A stretch of 64,000 nt of DNA, taken from assembly GCA_044598425.1 (NCBI GenBank), contig CP172536.1, positions 1,550,001 to 1,614,000 on the forward strand, read 5' to 3'. Within the stretch, counting starts at the first letter, position 1. Every line of letters begins with the position of its first letter. Made by a program: the position numbers and the translations under genes. Below are positions 16,891 through 25,896 of the stretch, piece after piece. Below the pieces are notes generated by a model. It was not told where the DNA came from and did not search any database. It worked only from the letters and a program-made list of their open reading frames with translations. Source of the stretch: JAEVLT01 sp044598425 (lineage in GTDB: Bacteria > Bacillota > Bacilli > Bacillales > Cytobacillaceae).

Positions 16891-18828
16891 ATGAAAGATT
16901 TAGTTTCAAGAGGCCGAGATCTCCTTCATCGGTATACAGGCTTTTTTAGTTTGGCGGTAATCTTCCTTTGGATTAAAACATACATTGCTCAAGTAACACA
17001 GTTAAAATTGGGAATTGAGAATCCATTCCAGCATTTTTTATTGTTCTTGAATCCATTGGCTGCTTCTATGTTTTTTTTAGGATTTTCTTTTTTTGCTAAA
17101 GGCAGAAAAAAATATATTTGGCTCATGATCATTTATTTCCTATTATCTGTTCTATTGTATAGCAATATTTTATATTATCGTTTTTTTAATGACTTCATTA
17201 CGATTCAAGTTTTAATGCAGACGCAAAATTTTGGCGAGGTGGGGAGCAGTGTTGTTTCCTTGCTTAAGCCATACGACTTTTTATTCTTCCTTGATTTCAT
17301 TGTGCTTGTTGTCATGATCACCACCCGTTTTGTGAAAATGGAGATGAATGATTCGGCTCGGCAAAAGACAGCTGTTTTATTTTCACTTTCGTTAACGATC
17401 GCATTTACCAATATTGGCCTGGCGGAAATCTCCCGGCCAGAATTATTAACAAGAGGCTTTGACAAAAACTTTATTGTAAAATATTTAGGTTTATACAATT
17501 ACACGATTTATGATGCTGTTCAAAGTACAAAGGCAACTGCGCAAAGAGCTTTAGCCAATAGCAATGATGTGACCGAAGTACTGAATTATACGAAATCAAA
17601 ATATGCTGAGCCCAATCCTGCATATTTTGGCGCCGGCCGAGGCATGAATGTGATTTACATTCACCTCGAATCATTTCAAAACTTTCTTATTAACTATAAA
17701 TTAAATGGAGAAGAGGTCACACCATTTTTAAATTCATTAACAACGGATAAAAACACGCTATATTTTGATAATTTTTTCCATCAAACATCCCACGGCAAAA
17801 CTTCGGATGCCGAATTCATGCTTGAGAATTCGCTGTTTGGTTTGCCTCAAGGTTCCGCCTTTATGACAAAAGGCTTGAATACGTATCAAGCGGCACCCGC
17901 CATTTTGGGGCAGCAAGGCTATACGTCAGCAGTATTCCATGGAAACTCGGGGAGCTTTTGGAATCGGAATGAAATTTATAAATCGTTTGGCTATAATTAC
18001 TTTTTTGATTCAAGTTATTATAAAATGGATCCGGAAGATCTCGCCCAGTATGGGCTCATGGATAAGCCGTTTTTTGAGCAATCGATCCCGCTGTTGGAGT
18101 CACTGCCCGAGCCATTTTACACGAAATTTATAACGGTGTCGAATCATTTCCCTTTTCAAATAGATAAGAGTGATGCAACGATTTCACCTGCCAACACGGG
18201 GGTGCCGACGGTTGATTCGTATTTCCAAACGGCAAGGTATTTGGACGAAGCCATAAGGCAGATGTTTGCTTATTTAAAAAAATCTGGGTTATATGATCGT
18301 TCGATTATTATTTTGTACGGCGATCATTACGGAATTTCTAAAGACAACGATAAAACAATGGAGCAAATTATTGGAAAAGAAGTCACTCCATTTGAGAGTA
18401 CCGGATTACAGCGAGTTCCATTGTTTATTCGGGTTCCTGGAATCAAAGGGGGAATCAACCACGAGTACGGCGGCCAAATTGATGTTCTTCCAACACTGCT
18501 TCACTTGCTTGGAATTGATTCAAAGAAGTACATTCAATTTGGAACCGATCTTTTATCGAAACAGCACAGCCAGTTGGTACCCTTCCGCAATGGAGATTTT
18601 GTCAGTCCGAGCATTACATCTGTTAGCGGTGTCTATTACGATTCCACCAACGGGCAGCCATTAGGGGAAGATAAATTAACAGAAGCGGAAAAAGATCGGC
18701 AAATTGTCGAACAAAAACTGTCATTATCCGACAATGTTGTAAACGAAGATTTACTGCGATTCTATACACCGAAGAATTTTATCCCGGTGAATCGCGGAAA
18801 GTACCACTATACGAATACTCAGCAATAA
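16891..18828 (+). CDS. Lipoteichoic acid synthase family protein (LtaS-like)
   Basis: A 645-residue protein with five N-terminal membrane segments (within residues 15-185) and a large extracellular sulfatase-like domain. HGKTSDAEFM contains the nucleophile Thr 304 that takes the glycerol phosphate intermediate, close to Thr 300 of staphylococcal LtaS; YGDHYGIS and VSNHFPF hold metal and substrate ligands. It polymerises glycerol phosphate from phosphatidylglycerol onto a glycolipid anchor. B. subtilis has four paralogues (LtaS, YfnI, YqgS, YvgJ); I cannot say which one this matches, though the full length favours a synthase. It is monocistronic. Confidence 0.9.
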   Translation: MKDLVSRGRDLLHRYTGFFSLAVIFLWIKTYIAQVTQLKLGIENPFQHFLLFLNPLAASMFFLGFSFFAKGRKKYIWLMIIYFLLSVLLYSNILYYRFFNDFITIQVLMQTQNFGEVGSSVVSLLKPYDFLFFLDFIVLVVMITTRFVKMEMNDSARQKTAVLFSLSLTIAFTNIGLAEISRPELLTRGFDKNFIVKYLGLYNYTIYDAVQSTKATAQRALANSNDVTEVLNYTKSKYAEPNPAYFGAGRGMNVIYIHLESFQNFLINYKLNGEEVTPFLNSLTTDKNTLYFDNFFHQTSHGKTSDAEFMLENSLFGLPQGSAFMTKGLNTYQAAPAILGQQGYTSAVFHGNSGSFWNRNEIYKSFGYNYFFDSSYYKMDPEDLAQYGLMDKPFFEQSIPLLESLPEPFYTKFITVSNHFPFQIDKSDATISPANTGVPTVDSYFQTARYLDEAIRQMFAYLKKSGLYDRSIIILYGDHYGISKDNDKTMEQIIGKEVTPFESTGLQRVPLFIRVPGIKGGINHEYGGQIDVLPTLLHLLGIDSKKYIQFGTDLLSKQHSQLVPFRNGDFVSPSITSVSGVYYDSTNGQPLGEDKLTEAEKDRQIVEQKLSLSDNVVNEDLLRFYTPKNFIPVNRGKYHYTNTQQ

Positions 18829-18833
18829 TGATC

Positions 18834-18873
18834 AAAGCTGCTCTGAAAAGTACTTCTTGAGCAGCTTTTTTTA
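18834..18873 (+). terminator. Terminator of ltaS-like gene
   Basis: AAAGCTGCTC (18834-18843) pairs with GAGCAGCTTT (18859-18868), followed by T residues. Confidence 0.88.
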
Positions 18874-18967
18874 AAAAAAAGGGTTTTAAACCGTAAAAAC
18901 GTTTATCATGAAGTGCTCGTGAAGCCCGAAAAAAAATTTTAAGCAGAAAATAAATTCGATACAGAAC

Positions 18968-19018
18968 AAAAACCCCCTATTTAACTATGAGAAATCTCAA
19001 TAGAATAGGAGGTTTTTT
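18968..19018 (-). terminator. Terminator of dctP
   Basis: A long hairpin: an outer stem of AAAACCTCCTAT type with G:U pairs and an inner stem CTATGAGA/TCTCAATAG. It lies directly after the dctP stop on the minus strand and ends in T residues in that direction. Confidence 0.8.
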
Positions 19019-19023
19019 ATTAT

Positions 19024-20073
19024 TTAGTTTCTGCTTTCTGCGTCTTTAATGATATCCGGTCCGATTTTTTGAGCCCACTCATCGAAAACAGGCTGTAAAG
19101 CTTTTTTGAAAGCTTCAATTTCATCTTTGGAAAGCTCATTAATTTTTGTATTTCCACGTTCTTTCAGTTTCTTTAATGAATCTTCATTTAATTTTGCAGC
19201 TGATTCTCGTGCTACTTTTGTTCCTGCTTCGATCCCTTTTTGAACAATCTCTTTTGTTTTTGAATTAAGACTATTCCAAAACTTTGTATTCGTTAACAGG
19301 GCATAGTCAACCCGAGTGTGACCAGCAATTGTCGTATACTTTTGGACTTCATCGAATTTTTTGGATTCAATGTTGCTAAAAGTGTTTTCTTCACCATCTA
19401 CCGTACCTTGCTGAAGTGCTGTATAGAGTTCCCCGAATGGTATCGATACACTGCCTGCTGCAAGCTTTTTGTAAATGGCTTCAAGTAACTGCCCGCCTTG
19501 AGTTCGGACCTTCAAACCTTTTAAATCTTCCGGCTTCGTGATGGGGCGTTTGTTATTTGTTATATGTTTAGCACCGTTAGGCCACATTGCCAGACCCAAC
19601 ACACCATCTTTTTCTAAACGATTAAGAATTTCTTGTCCCTTTGGTCCATCCCAAAACGCTTCTGCTGCTTTATCATCTTTAAACAAGAACGGCATTGAAG
19701 GAATATTGAAGCCCGGATCGTTCCCAACTAATTTAGACATATCCGGTATGATGAATTGGACATTATTTGCGACCAAATTTTGATATTCGTCAGGATCACC
19801 GAATAATTGACTGTTTGGATAAACCTGAACTTTGATTTTACCGCCAGATTCTTTTTCAATATACTTTTTCATGGCCAGTGCACCTTGCTGTTTTGGTGTG
19901 TTGTCAGCAACAACGTGTGAGATTTTAATGGTCATTGATTGAATCCCATCACCAGCTTTTTCTTTACTCCCGTTTGCAGAACCATTGGTTTCTTTTGAAG
20001 ATCCACAAGCAGCAAGACTAAACGCAAATAAAAGTGTTATTGCAAGTATGACCATTTTTTTTATTTTTCTCAT
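19024..20073 (-). CDS. dctP: TRAP transporter solute-binding lipoprotein DctP
   Basis: A 349-residue extracellular binding protein. The N terminus is a lipoprotein signal peptide with lipobox LAAC at residues 20-23, followed by a Ser/Gly/Lys linker. The TRAP DctP fold is shown by ISHVVADNTPKQQGALAM, LKGLKVRTQGGQ (with the conserved Arg that pairs with the ligand carboxylate, about residue 190) and VDGEENTFSNIES. It captures an organic acid for the DctQM membrane part encoded divergently at 20760. The substrate is a carboxylate, probably the one degraded by the enzymes downstream. Confidence 0.92.
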   Translation of the reverse strand: MRKIKKMVILAITLLFAFSLAACGSSKETNGSANGSKEKAGDGIQSMTIKISHVVADNTPKQQGALAMKKYIEKESGGKIKVQVYPNSQLFGDPDEYQNLVANNVQFIIPDMSKLVGNDPGFNIPSMPFLFKDDKAAEAFWDGPKGQEILNRLEKDGVLGLAMWPNGAKHITNNKRPITKPEDLKGLKVRTQGGQLLEAIYKKLAAGSVSIPFGELYTALQQGTVDGEENTFSNIESKKFDEVQKYTTIAGHTRVDYALLTNTKFWNSLNSKTKEIVQKGIEAGTKVARESAAKLNEDSLKKLKERGNTKINELSKDEIEAFKKALQPVFDEWAQKIGPDIIKDAESRN

Positions 20074-20089
20074 TTGATTTCCCCCTTTT

Positions 20090-20209
20090 TAAAACAAATA
20101 ATGCGAAACATATCGATAAATTTCTGTGTGGTTTGCTTCTCTAGCAAGTTTTTGATACGCTTCATCAAATTTTTCAAAAATAAGAAGCGGTAGTGATGTT
20201 TATTCACTT
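20090..20209 (-). pseudogene. Possible C-terminal relic of an unidentified gene
   Basis: On the minus strand an uninterrupted frame of about 36 codons reads as a protein end (LPLLIFEKFDEAYQKL, then AREANHTEIYRYVSHYLF and a stop) but has no start codon. It lies between the truncated PF06684-like gene and dctP. It may be what is left after a deletion. I cannot name the family. Confidence 0.3.
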
Positions 20210-20314
20210 GAATTCATAAAAAGTCGACAGATATTTCTAAATTTTCCTTTAACAGCCCAAGACTAAAAACAAAGTTGTAATAAAGTAACCGCTTACATTT
20301 TTTTGAATGTTTCT

Positions 20315-20536
20315 TCACTGCCGCCTGTCATTATGGTTAACGTTCCTAAAAAGTTCTCCAAGCTGTGCTGAACAAGACTTGATGAGCGGATGCAGGTCCT
20401 TAACATATCTGCCTGCATAAGGATTTTTAATTACAGCTAAAGAAGCTGCTATTCGAACAGGTTTTTCAACTTTTTTGAAACCTTTAATAAGTGTTTCTTC
20501 CATAAATGGTATGATTTTCTTGATTTCCAATTCCAT
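20315..20536 (-). pseudogene. Truncated amino-acid synthesis family (DUF1185-like) gene
   Basis: About 73 residues starting MELEIKKIIPFMEET match, as I remember it, the N-terminal third of the PF06684 amino acid synthesis family, including the motif IKNPYAGRYVKDLHPLI. Family members have close to 190 residues; here the frame stops at NVNHNDRRQ and the remaining two thirds are missing. GGAGGTCGAAAA before the ATG at 20536 is a good ribosome binding site; the open frame extends 12 codons further upstream. Such genes accompany TRAP transporters elsewhere. It is probably a decayed member of this cluster. Confidence 0.55.
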
Positions 20537-20561
20537 TTTTCGACCTCCGTTCATTTTGGAT

Positions 20562-20577
20562 TTTGGATACAATTTAA
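20562..20577. promoter_or_regulatory. Half-conserved GGAT-type operator
   Basis: TTTGGATACAATTTAA holds the left GGAT half and ACAAT spacer of the cluster palindrome with a degenerate right half, 26 bases upstream of the truncated minus-strand gene. Confidence 0.45.
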
Positions 20578-20712
20578 AGCGATAGAAATGTTTTGTCTAG
20601 GTGACATATTTACTATATCAAATCAAATGAATATTGTGAATATCTAAAAATTTATAAAATTAAAAATATTTGTGTTTATTTTTAACAGAACATCTTGTAT
20701 ATTAAAAATTAG

Positions 20713-20740
20713 ATCCAATTGTTGATTGGATACAATTCAA
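20713..20740. promoter_or_regulatory. Operator before dctQ
   Basis: ATCCAAT (20713-20719) and ATTGGAT (20725-20731) form a perfect inverted repeat, directly followed by GGATACAATTC, which shares the GGAT and ACAAT blocks of the other sites in the cluster. It sits 20-45 bases before the dctQ start. Confidence 0.55.
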
Positions 20741-20759
20741 ATAAAAAGGAGTTGATTTC

Positions 20760-21314
20760 ATGAAACTCTTTAAATGGCTTGATCGCCTAGAAGAAGGGAT
20801 TGCAGCTGTGCTGTTTATTGGGGGAGTAATCGTTAGTCTGTACGGCGTTTTTACAAGATATATTTTAAATGCTCCAGAATCCTGGATTACCGAGATTTTT
20901 GAATTTCTGTTAGTTTGGTCGATTTTTATCGGATTTGGCATGGCTTTGAAAGATAATCGGCATATTCAGGTGGAATTGCTATTTGATTTCCTTCCAAAAA
21001 CTGCAAAGAGGATTGTTGCGGTGATGAGTAATCTTATCGGCGGTCTCTATTCAATTTATCTGGGTTACTCGTCAATTGAATTGATAACGCTTACAAAAGC
21101 GCAGGGGATCAAAACAATTGATGTGGGGCTTCCCCTTTGGATACCGTATCTTGTCCTCCCTGTCGGAATGGGACTGCTTGGAATTTATTTCTTTGTGAAA
21201 TCTTACCGCGCTCTAAAGGGCGATCATCGCGAGCTAGTCGGTGAGATTGAGCAGTTATATGAATCCATACAAGAAACGGAACAACTTACAGACAAGAAAG
21301 GGGTAGGTATATGA
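20760..21314 (+). CDS. dctQ: TRAP transporter small membrane subunit DctQ
   Basis: A 184-residue protein with four membrane segments (about residues 15-33, 52-68, 88-106 and 130-150), the standard DctQ layout. The second segment carries the conserved ITEIFEFLLVWSIFIG pattern. A charged C-terminal tail (GEIEQLYESIQETEQ) is cytoplasmic. It couples DctP to the DctM ion-driven carrier. The stop overlaps the dctM start (ATGA at 21311-21314), so translation is coupled. Confidence 0.92.
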   Translation: MKLFKWLDRLEEGIAAVLFIGGVIVSLYGVFTRYILNAPESWITEIFEFLLVWSIFIGFGMALKDNRHIQVELLFDFLPKTAKRIVAVMSNLIGGLYSIYLGYSSIELITLTKAQGIKTIDVGLPLWIPYLVLPVGMGLLGIYFFVKSYRALKGDHRELVGEIEQLYESIQETEQLTDKKGVGI

Positions 21315-22578
21315 GTCCAATTTTGGTGTTGTTTTTCCTCTTTGCCCTTCTCTGTTTACTCAGGGTTCCGATCGCGATTAGTTTGGGACTGTCCAGCATT
21401 GTCGCATTGTCAATGATAGATTTTACACTCTATACTGTTATTCAAAAAATGTTTAACTCCCTTAATAACGCCACTTTAATGGCAATCCCCGGTTTTGTTC
21501 TCGCTGGCATTATCATGGCAAAAGGGGGTATATCCTTTTACTTGATTGAGGCTCTAAAATCATGGGTTGGTCATATTCGCGGCGGGCTTGCCGTCATAAC
21601 AGTTTTAGCCTGTATGATTTTTGCAGCTATTTCAGGTTCAAGTCCGGCAACCGCCGCGGCGATTGGCAGCATTATGATTCCAGGAATGGTCAATGCAGGG
21701 TATAGCAAAAGATATGCCATGGGTCTTGTTGCGGCATCAGGTACTCTAGGTATATTAATCCCTCCATCCATCCCGTTAATTATCTATGGTACCGTTTCAG
21801 AACAATCAATTGGCAAACTTTTTGCAGCTGGAATTCTACCGGGGGTATTGTTAGGTGGTATTCTTTTAATTTCTGCCATAATTCATGCAAGAATCAATCA
21901 TTTCGGCAAGCTGCCAAAGGAACCAATGAATATTCGATGGAAAAAGACAGCTAAAGCTTTTTGGGGATTCATGCTACCTGTTCTTATCCTAACTGGAATC
22001 TATTCAGGTGCTGTGACTCCTACCGAAGCCGCTTTTGTTTCATCTTTATATGGTATTCTTGTCTCCGTTTTTATTTACAAAGAAATGACATTTCCGAAAT
22101 TTAGAGAAATTATCAAAGAATCCATCAATGTAACATCGATGATTTTCCTCGTTATTGCATCCGCTATGATCTTTGGCATGTTTTTAACAACTGAACAAGT
22201 ACCGCAGACATTTGCTACATGGATTGAACAAAGTACTACCAATAAATGGATTTTTATGATTGGTGTGAATATAATGTTCTTTATAATGGGAATGTTCCTC
22301 GAATCAGTATCCATTATTTTAATTACATTGCCAATACTATTGCCGGTTCTAGCTTTATTTAATTAAATGTGATTCATTTTGCCATTATTATGACCATTAA
22401 TATGGAATTAGCCATGATTACACCACCAGTTGGTTTAAATCTTTTTGTTGTCAGTGGTATAACAAGGGTAAAGGTGGGTGAGGTCGTAAAAGGAGTTTTT
22501 CCATTCTTTACCCTTATGATACTTGCCCTCATTATCGTGATTATATTCCCTCAGATTTCACTCTATTTAGCAAAATAA
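21311..22578 (+). pseudogene. dctM: TRAP transporter large membrane subunit DctM, frameshifted
   Basis: Frame one gives 351 residues (to TAA at 22364-22366) with about ten membrane segments and DctM motifs such as ISGSSPATAAAIGSIMIPGM and LIPPSIPLIIYG. The missing end continues in another frame from about 22366 to 22578 (NVIHFAIIMTINMELAM, ITPPVGLNLFVVSGI), which is the conserved C-terminal part of the family. One extra base near 22362-22366 would restore a protein of about 422 residues, normal for DctM. Either the gene carries a recent one-base deletion in TTAATTAAATG or this is a sequencing error. If real, the transporter is inactive unless frameshifting occurs. Confidence 0.85.
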
Positions 22579-22624
22579 TCTGAGGTTAAAAAGGATTGTA
22601 CTTTTTTCATTTTTCGATTCCTTT

Positions 22625-22640
22625 TTGGATCCAATATCCA
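22625..22640. promoter_or_regulatory. GGAT-N5-ATCC operator before citE-like gene
   Basis: TTGGATCCAATATCCA is a palindrome with GGAT and ATCC half-sites separated by five bases, 19 bases upstream of the lyase start. It is identical over 16 bases to the site at 25841. Confidence 0.65.
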
Positions 22641-22658
22641 TTTGAAGGAGGCTACTCA

Positions 22659-23522
22659 ATGATATCAAACCGATCTTACTTGTTTGTTCCTGCTGTGTCG
22701 ACAAAAATGATGACAAAAGCTCTAAATAGTGAGTCCGATAGTGTCATACTTGATTTGGAGGATGCAGTGGCAATCAGTGAAAAAGAAGAAGCGAGAGAAC
22801 GTATAAAAAAATATCTTCTTAACAATCCATCTAAAAAAGAAACGTATATTCGAGTCAATGATTTTACGACAAATTTCTGGAAGGAAGATTTACTGGCCGC
22901 AATTGAAGCAGGGGCGAATGGGATCATCGTACCCAAGGCTGAAAGTTGGCATAATTTAAATACCATTTGCGAAACGGCGGTAATGGCTTTGGAGAAAAAG
23001 AAGAGAGACATTTTCGAATTCTCAATTATTCCCTTAATTGAAACAGCTAGAGGGATTCAATTTGCCTTTGAGGTTGCCTCCGCTCATTTTTTGATTAAAA
23101 GACTTGCCTTTGGTTCGATTGATTATTCTCTTGATATAGATTGTGAACGGACCGATGATGGATTCGAGCTGCTATATGCCAGATCGCAAATTGTGAATGC
23201 CTCAAAGGCTGCTGGATTAGAGGGGCCAATTGATTCAGTATATTCGATTCTCGAAGATGGGCAGGGGTTAAGCAGAGAAGCTTTAACTGCGAGGAAACTA
23301 GGCTTTAAAGGCAAATTAGCGATCCACCCAAAACAACTAAACCCAATTCACACTATATTTACTCCTAGTCAAAAGGCGATCGGGGAAGCGCAGAAAATTG
23401 TAGAAGCCTTTGAAGCTGCTGAGGAGCAGGGCATCGCCTCCATTCGAGTTGGTAATCAATTTGTAGATTATCCCGTTTATAAAAAAGCGAAAGAACTGTT
23501 GCAATTTTCAAAACAATCGTAA
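22659..23522 (+). CDS. HpcH/HpaI aldolase, CitE-like (acyl-CoA lyase)
   Basis: A 287-residue member of the CitE/malyl-CoA lyase family: RSYLFVPAVS at the start, VILDLEDAVA (about residues 28-37) with metal-binding acidic residues, YIRVND with the CoA/phosphate-contacting Arg, PLIETARGI with the conserved Glu, and LAIHPKQLNPI near the C terminus. Stand-alone CitE homologues cleave citramalyl-CoA, malyl-CoA or similar 3-hydroxyacyl-CoA acids into acetyl-CoA and a 2-oxoacid. The frame opens at 22596 but AGGAGG at 22646-22651 selects the ATG at 22659. With a CoA-transferase and a hydratase in the same cluster, (S)-citramalyl-CoA lyase is the most attractive role. Confidence 0.87.
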   Translation: MISNRSYLFVPAVSTKMMTKALNSESDSVILDLEDAVAISEKEEARERIKKYLLNNPSKKETYIRVNDFTTNFWKEDLLAAIEAGANGIIVPKAESWHNLNTICETAVMALEKKKRDIFEFSIIPLIETARGIQFAFEVASAHFLIKRLAFGSIDYSLDIDCERTDDGFELLYARSQIVNASKAAGLEGPIDSVYSILEDGQGLSREALTARKLGFKGKLAIHPKQLNPIHTIFTPSQKAIGEAQKIVEAFEAAEEQGIASIRVGNQFVDYPVYKKAKELLQFSKQS

Positions 23523-23638
23523 ACAAGACTACTAGTTAACGAATCAAACAAACGGACTTAAGGCTTGCAGATCTTTTTTTGAAAAAGTGGTTTGGTACGA
23601 AATTTAATCCTGTTTATCGGATCTGGGGGAGAAAAAGG

Positions 23639-24991
23639 ATGATAACGAAAGACCTGGCGTTACGTATAACAACTTCAACTTTTGAACAAATGAGTGAGAA
23701 TGCAAAAAACGAAGCGAAGCGAAGTCTATTAAATTGGCTGGGAGTTGCGATTGGAGCCGCAAACCATGAATCGATAGATATGGTTTTGAACGTGGCGAAA
23801 CTGACGGGTAGAAACGAGCAGGCAACAGTCATCGGGAGAAATGAGAAAGTGGATATGCTATTTGCTTCCTTATTAAATGGCATGTCCTCTCATATATTTG
23901 ATTTTGATGATACACTGTTAGAAACTGTGTTGCATCCTTCTGCGCCTGTGCTTCCAGCCATATTAGCCTTTTCAGAAAATCTGAAGAAAACTGGGAAAGA
24001 GGTACTTGAGGCTTTTGTTGTTGGTGTGGAGGTTGAAGCAAGACTGGCATTAAGTTTGTATCCGTCCCATTATTGGCGTGGCTGGCATATAACAGGAAGT
24101 GTCGGAGGAGTCGGAGCTGCAGCCGCCATTAGCAAATTGATCGGATTGGATGTCGAGAAAACCATCTATTCTCTGGGGATTGCCGCTACGGATCCTACCG
24201 GACTAAGAGAGATGTTTGGAACAATGACAAAGCCCTATCACCCTGGAAAAGCAGCGATGAATGGTCTGCTTGCAGCACTAATTGGCAGTCAAGGTTTTAC
24301 AAGTTCTGTAAAGCCATTAGAAGCGAAGCGAGGATTTATTCAAGTTTTGTCAGAAGAGAATAAGGTAGAGATGGTCACCGAGCATTGGGGAGAAAAATGG
24401 GAAATTGAGAAAAATAGTTATAAACCTTTTGCAAGTGGAATTGTTACCCATCCAGCGATTGATGGAATCATAACGATTCAAAAAGAGCACAAACTTAAAG
24501 CAGAAGAAGTTGAATCAATCGCAATCACTGCACACCCTCTTGTCAAGGAGCTTACTGGGAAGACGGAGATCTCTACAGGATTGGAAGGGAAATTTAGTGT
24601 ATCTCATTGCGTTGCGGCTGGATTCTTTAACTTGAAAGCAGGAGTTTACGAATTTTCAAATGAATTTGTAAATGATCCTTCTGTAATAAATCTTCGGAAA
24701 AAAATTTCGCTTGAGATAAGCGATCATATTAAAGAAGATCAAGCTTTTGTGAAAGTTAGGTTGGTGGATGGAAGAGAGTTTAATTGGTTCGTGGAGCATG
24801 CCATCGGAAGTGTAGTGAATCCATTGACGGATGAACAATTAGAAGAAAAATTTATAGATGTTACGGGAGACATGATCAGTATGACAGCGAAGAAACAGTT
24901 AATTGATCTTGTCTATAGGTTTGAGCAATTGGAGGATCTTACACCATTTTTTAACCTTTGTCGGCCAATGGAATCTGTAAAGCGTATTTAG
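23639..24991 (+). CDS. MmgE/PrpD family protein, copy 1
   Basis: A 450-residue protein of the MmgE/PrpD fold, the family of 2-methylcitrate dehydratase, cis-aconitate decarboxylase and iminodisuccinate epimerase. Supporting runs are LLNWLGVAIGAANHES, HIFDFDDTLLETVLHPSAPVLP (shown here in part; His/Asp-rich helix about residue 85), YHPGKAAMNGLLAALI and SLYPSHYWRGWHITGS. An upstream in-frame TTG at 23579 exists, but GGGGGAGAAAAAGG precedes the ATG at 23639. It is about 35% identical by eye to the second copy at 25897, so the two probably act on different substrates or form a heteromer. The exact reaction is not clear. Confidence 0.88.
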   Translation: MITKDLALRITTSTFEQMSENAKNEAKRSLLNWLGVAIGAANHESIDMVLNVAKLTGRNEQATVIGRNEKVDMLFASLLNGMSSHIFDFDDTLLETVLHPSAPVLPAILAFSENLKKTGKEVLEAFVVGVEVEARLALSLYPSHYWRGWHITGSVGGVGAAAAISKLIGLDVEKTIYSLGIAATDPTGLREMFGTMTKPYHPGKAAMNGLLAALIGSQGFTSSVKPLEAKRGFIQVLSEENKVEMVTEHWGEKWEIEKNSYKPFASGIVTHPAIDGIITIQKEHKLKAEEVESIAITAHPLVKELTGKTEISTGLEGKFSVSHCVAAGFFNLKAGVYEFSNEFVNDPSVINLRKKISLEISDHIKEDQAFVKVRLVDGREFNWFVEHAIGSVVNPLTDEQLEEKFIDVTGDMISMTAKKQLIDLVYRFEQLEDLTPFFNLCRPMESVKRI

Positions 24992-25077
24992 TATCGAAGA
25001 AATTGTTGGACGGTGGAAGTGGCTCGGTGTATTGTACTTTAATTAAAATTATCAAAATTTTGTAGACAATTATGATT

Positions 25078-25090
25078 GGATTTTATATCC
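25078..25090. promoter_or_regulatory. GGAT-N5-ATCC operator before gntR
   Basis: GGATTTTATATCC keeps both half-sites and the five-base spacing but has a different spacer. It lies 35 bases before the GntR regulator start, as expected for autoregulation. Confidence 0.55.
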
Positions 25091-25124
25091 TTAAGCCAAA
25101 AGGATTTAAGAAAGGTCGATAACC

Positions 25125-25793
25125 ATGATAGAAAAAGATATTCTCCGGATTGAAAATAGAGATACATTGCATTTAAAGGTTTGCAACGTGATTCGCGAGG
25201 CCATTTTAAAAGGGGAATTTAAACCTGGTGAGAGGCTAAAACAAGCTGATCTTGCAGATGTATTGGGTGTCAGCAGAATGCCTGTGCGCGAGGCTTTTAG
25301 AATTCTCGATTCTGAAGGACTGATCAAACTCGAACCGCATAAAGGAGCAATTGTAAAGTCTATCAGAATGGATGATATTGAAGAGATCTATGCACTTCGA
25401 GCGGAACTAGAAAAGATGGCGATGCTGCGAAGTGTGGATACTTTAACAGAAGAAGATTTGCAGCAATTATCGGATTTAGCAGACAAAATGGAGTCAAGTG
25501 AAGAAGTTGCTGATTTTATTGGATTTAATATTGAATTCCACCGGCTTCTAATTAAAAGATGCAAATGGGAGCGATTGAATACATTTATTAGCACACTTTG
25601 GAATGGTCTCCCACAGCAAACACCTCATTTTATTAAGGGGCAGAAGGATTTATCAAATGTAGAACATCGAGCCATCTTAAATGCTGTCCTTCGGAATGAA
25701 AAAGAGGCAGCAGCTGATCTTTTATCTAAACATATATCGCGAACTGGGGAGATGTTAATCAGGCAGTTAAGAGATGAAGGACAACAAAAATAA
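25125..25793 (+). CDS. GntR-family regulator, FCD (FadR) subfamily
   Basis: A 222-residue transcription factor. Residues 12-75 form the winged helix-turn-helix (VIREAILKGEFKPGERLKQ, then DVLGVSRMPVREAFRILDSEG), and the rest is the all-helical FCD effector domain with metal/ligand-type residues (EFHRLLIK, HRAILNAV, HISRTGEML). FCD regulators sense carboxylic acids. Its position in the middle of the catabolic cluster, and the repeated GGAT-N5-ATCC palindromes before several units including its own, make it the probable regulator of the whole cluster. Whether it represses or activates cannot be read here. Confidence 0.9.
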   Translation: MIEKDILRIENRDTLHLKVCNVIREAILKGEFKPGERLKQADLADVLGVSRMPVREAFRILDSEGLIKLEPHKGAIVKSIRMDDIEEIYALRAELEKMAMLRSVDTLTEEDLQQLSDLADKMESSEEVADFIGFNIEFHRLLIKRCKWERLNTFISTLWNGLPQQTPHFIKGQKDLSNVEHRAILNAVLRNEKEAAADLLSKHISRTGEMLIRQLRDEGQQK

Positions 25794-25840
25794 TTTTTTA
25801 AAATGGAATCCCTCATTTGTGTTAATTTTTCAAAAAAATG

Positions 25841-25857
25841 TTGGATCCAATATCCAA
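25841..25857. promoter_or_regulatory. GGAT-N5-ATCC operator before second prpD-like gene
   Basis: TTGGATCCAATATCCAA is a near-perfect palindrome, identical in its first 16 bases to the site at 22625, and 40 bases before the next start codon. Confidence 0.65.
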
Positions 25858-25896
25858 AAATAAAAGCGAATGTTTAGAGTTCAAAGGAGGCTTAGA

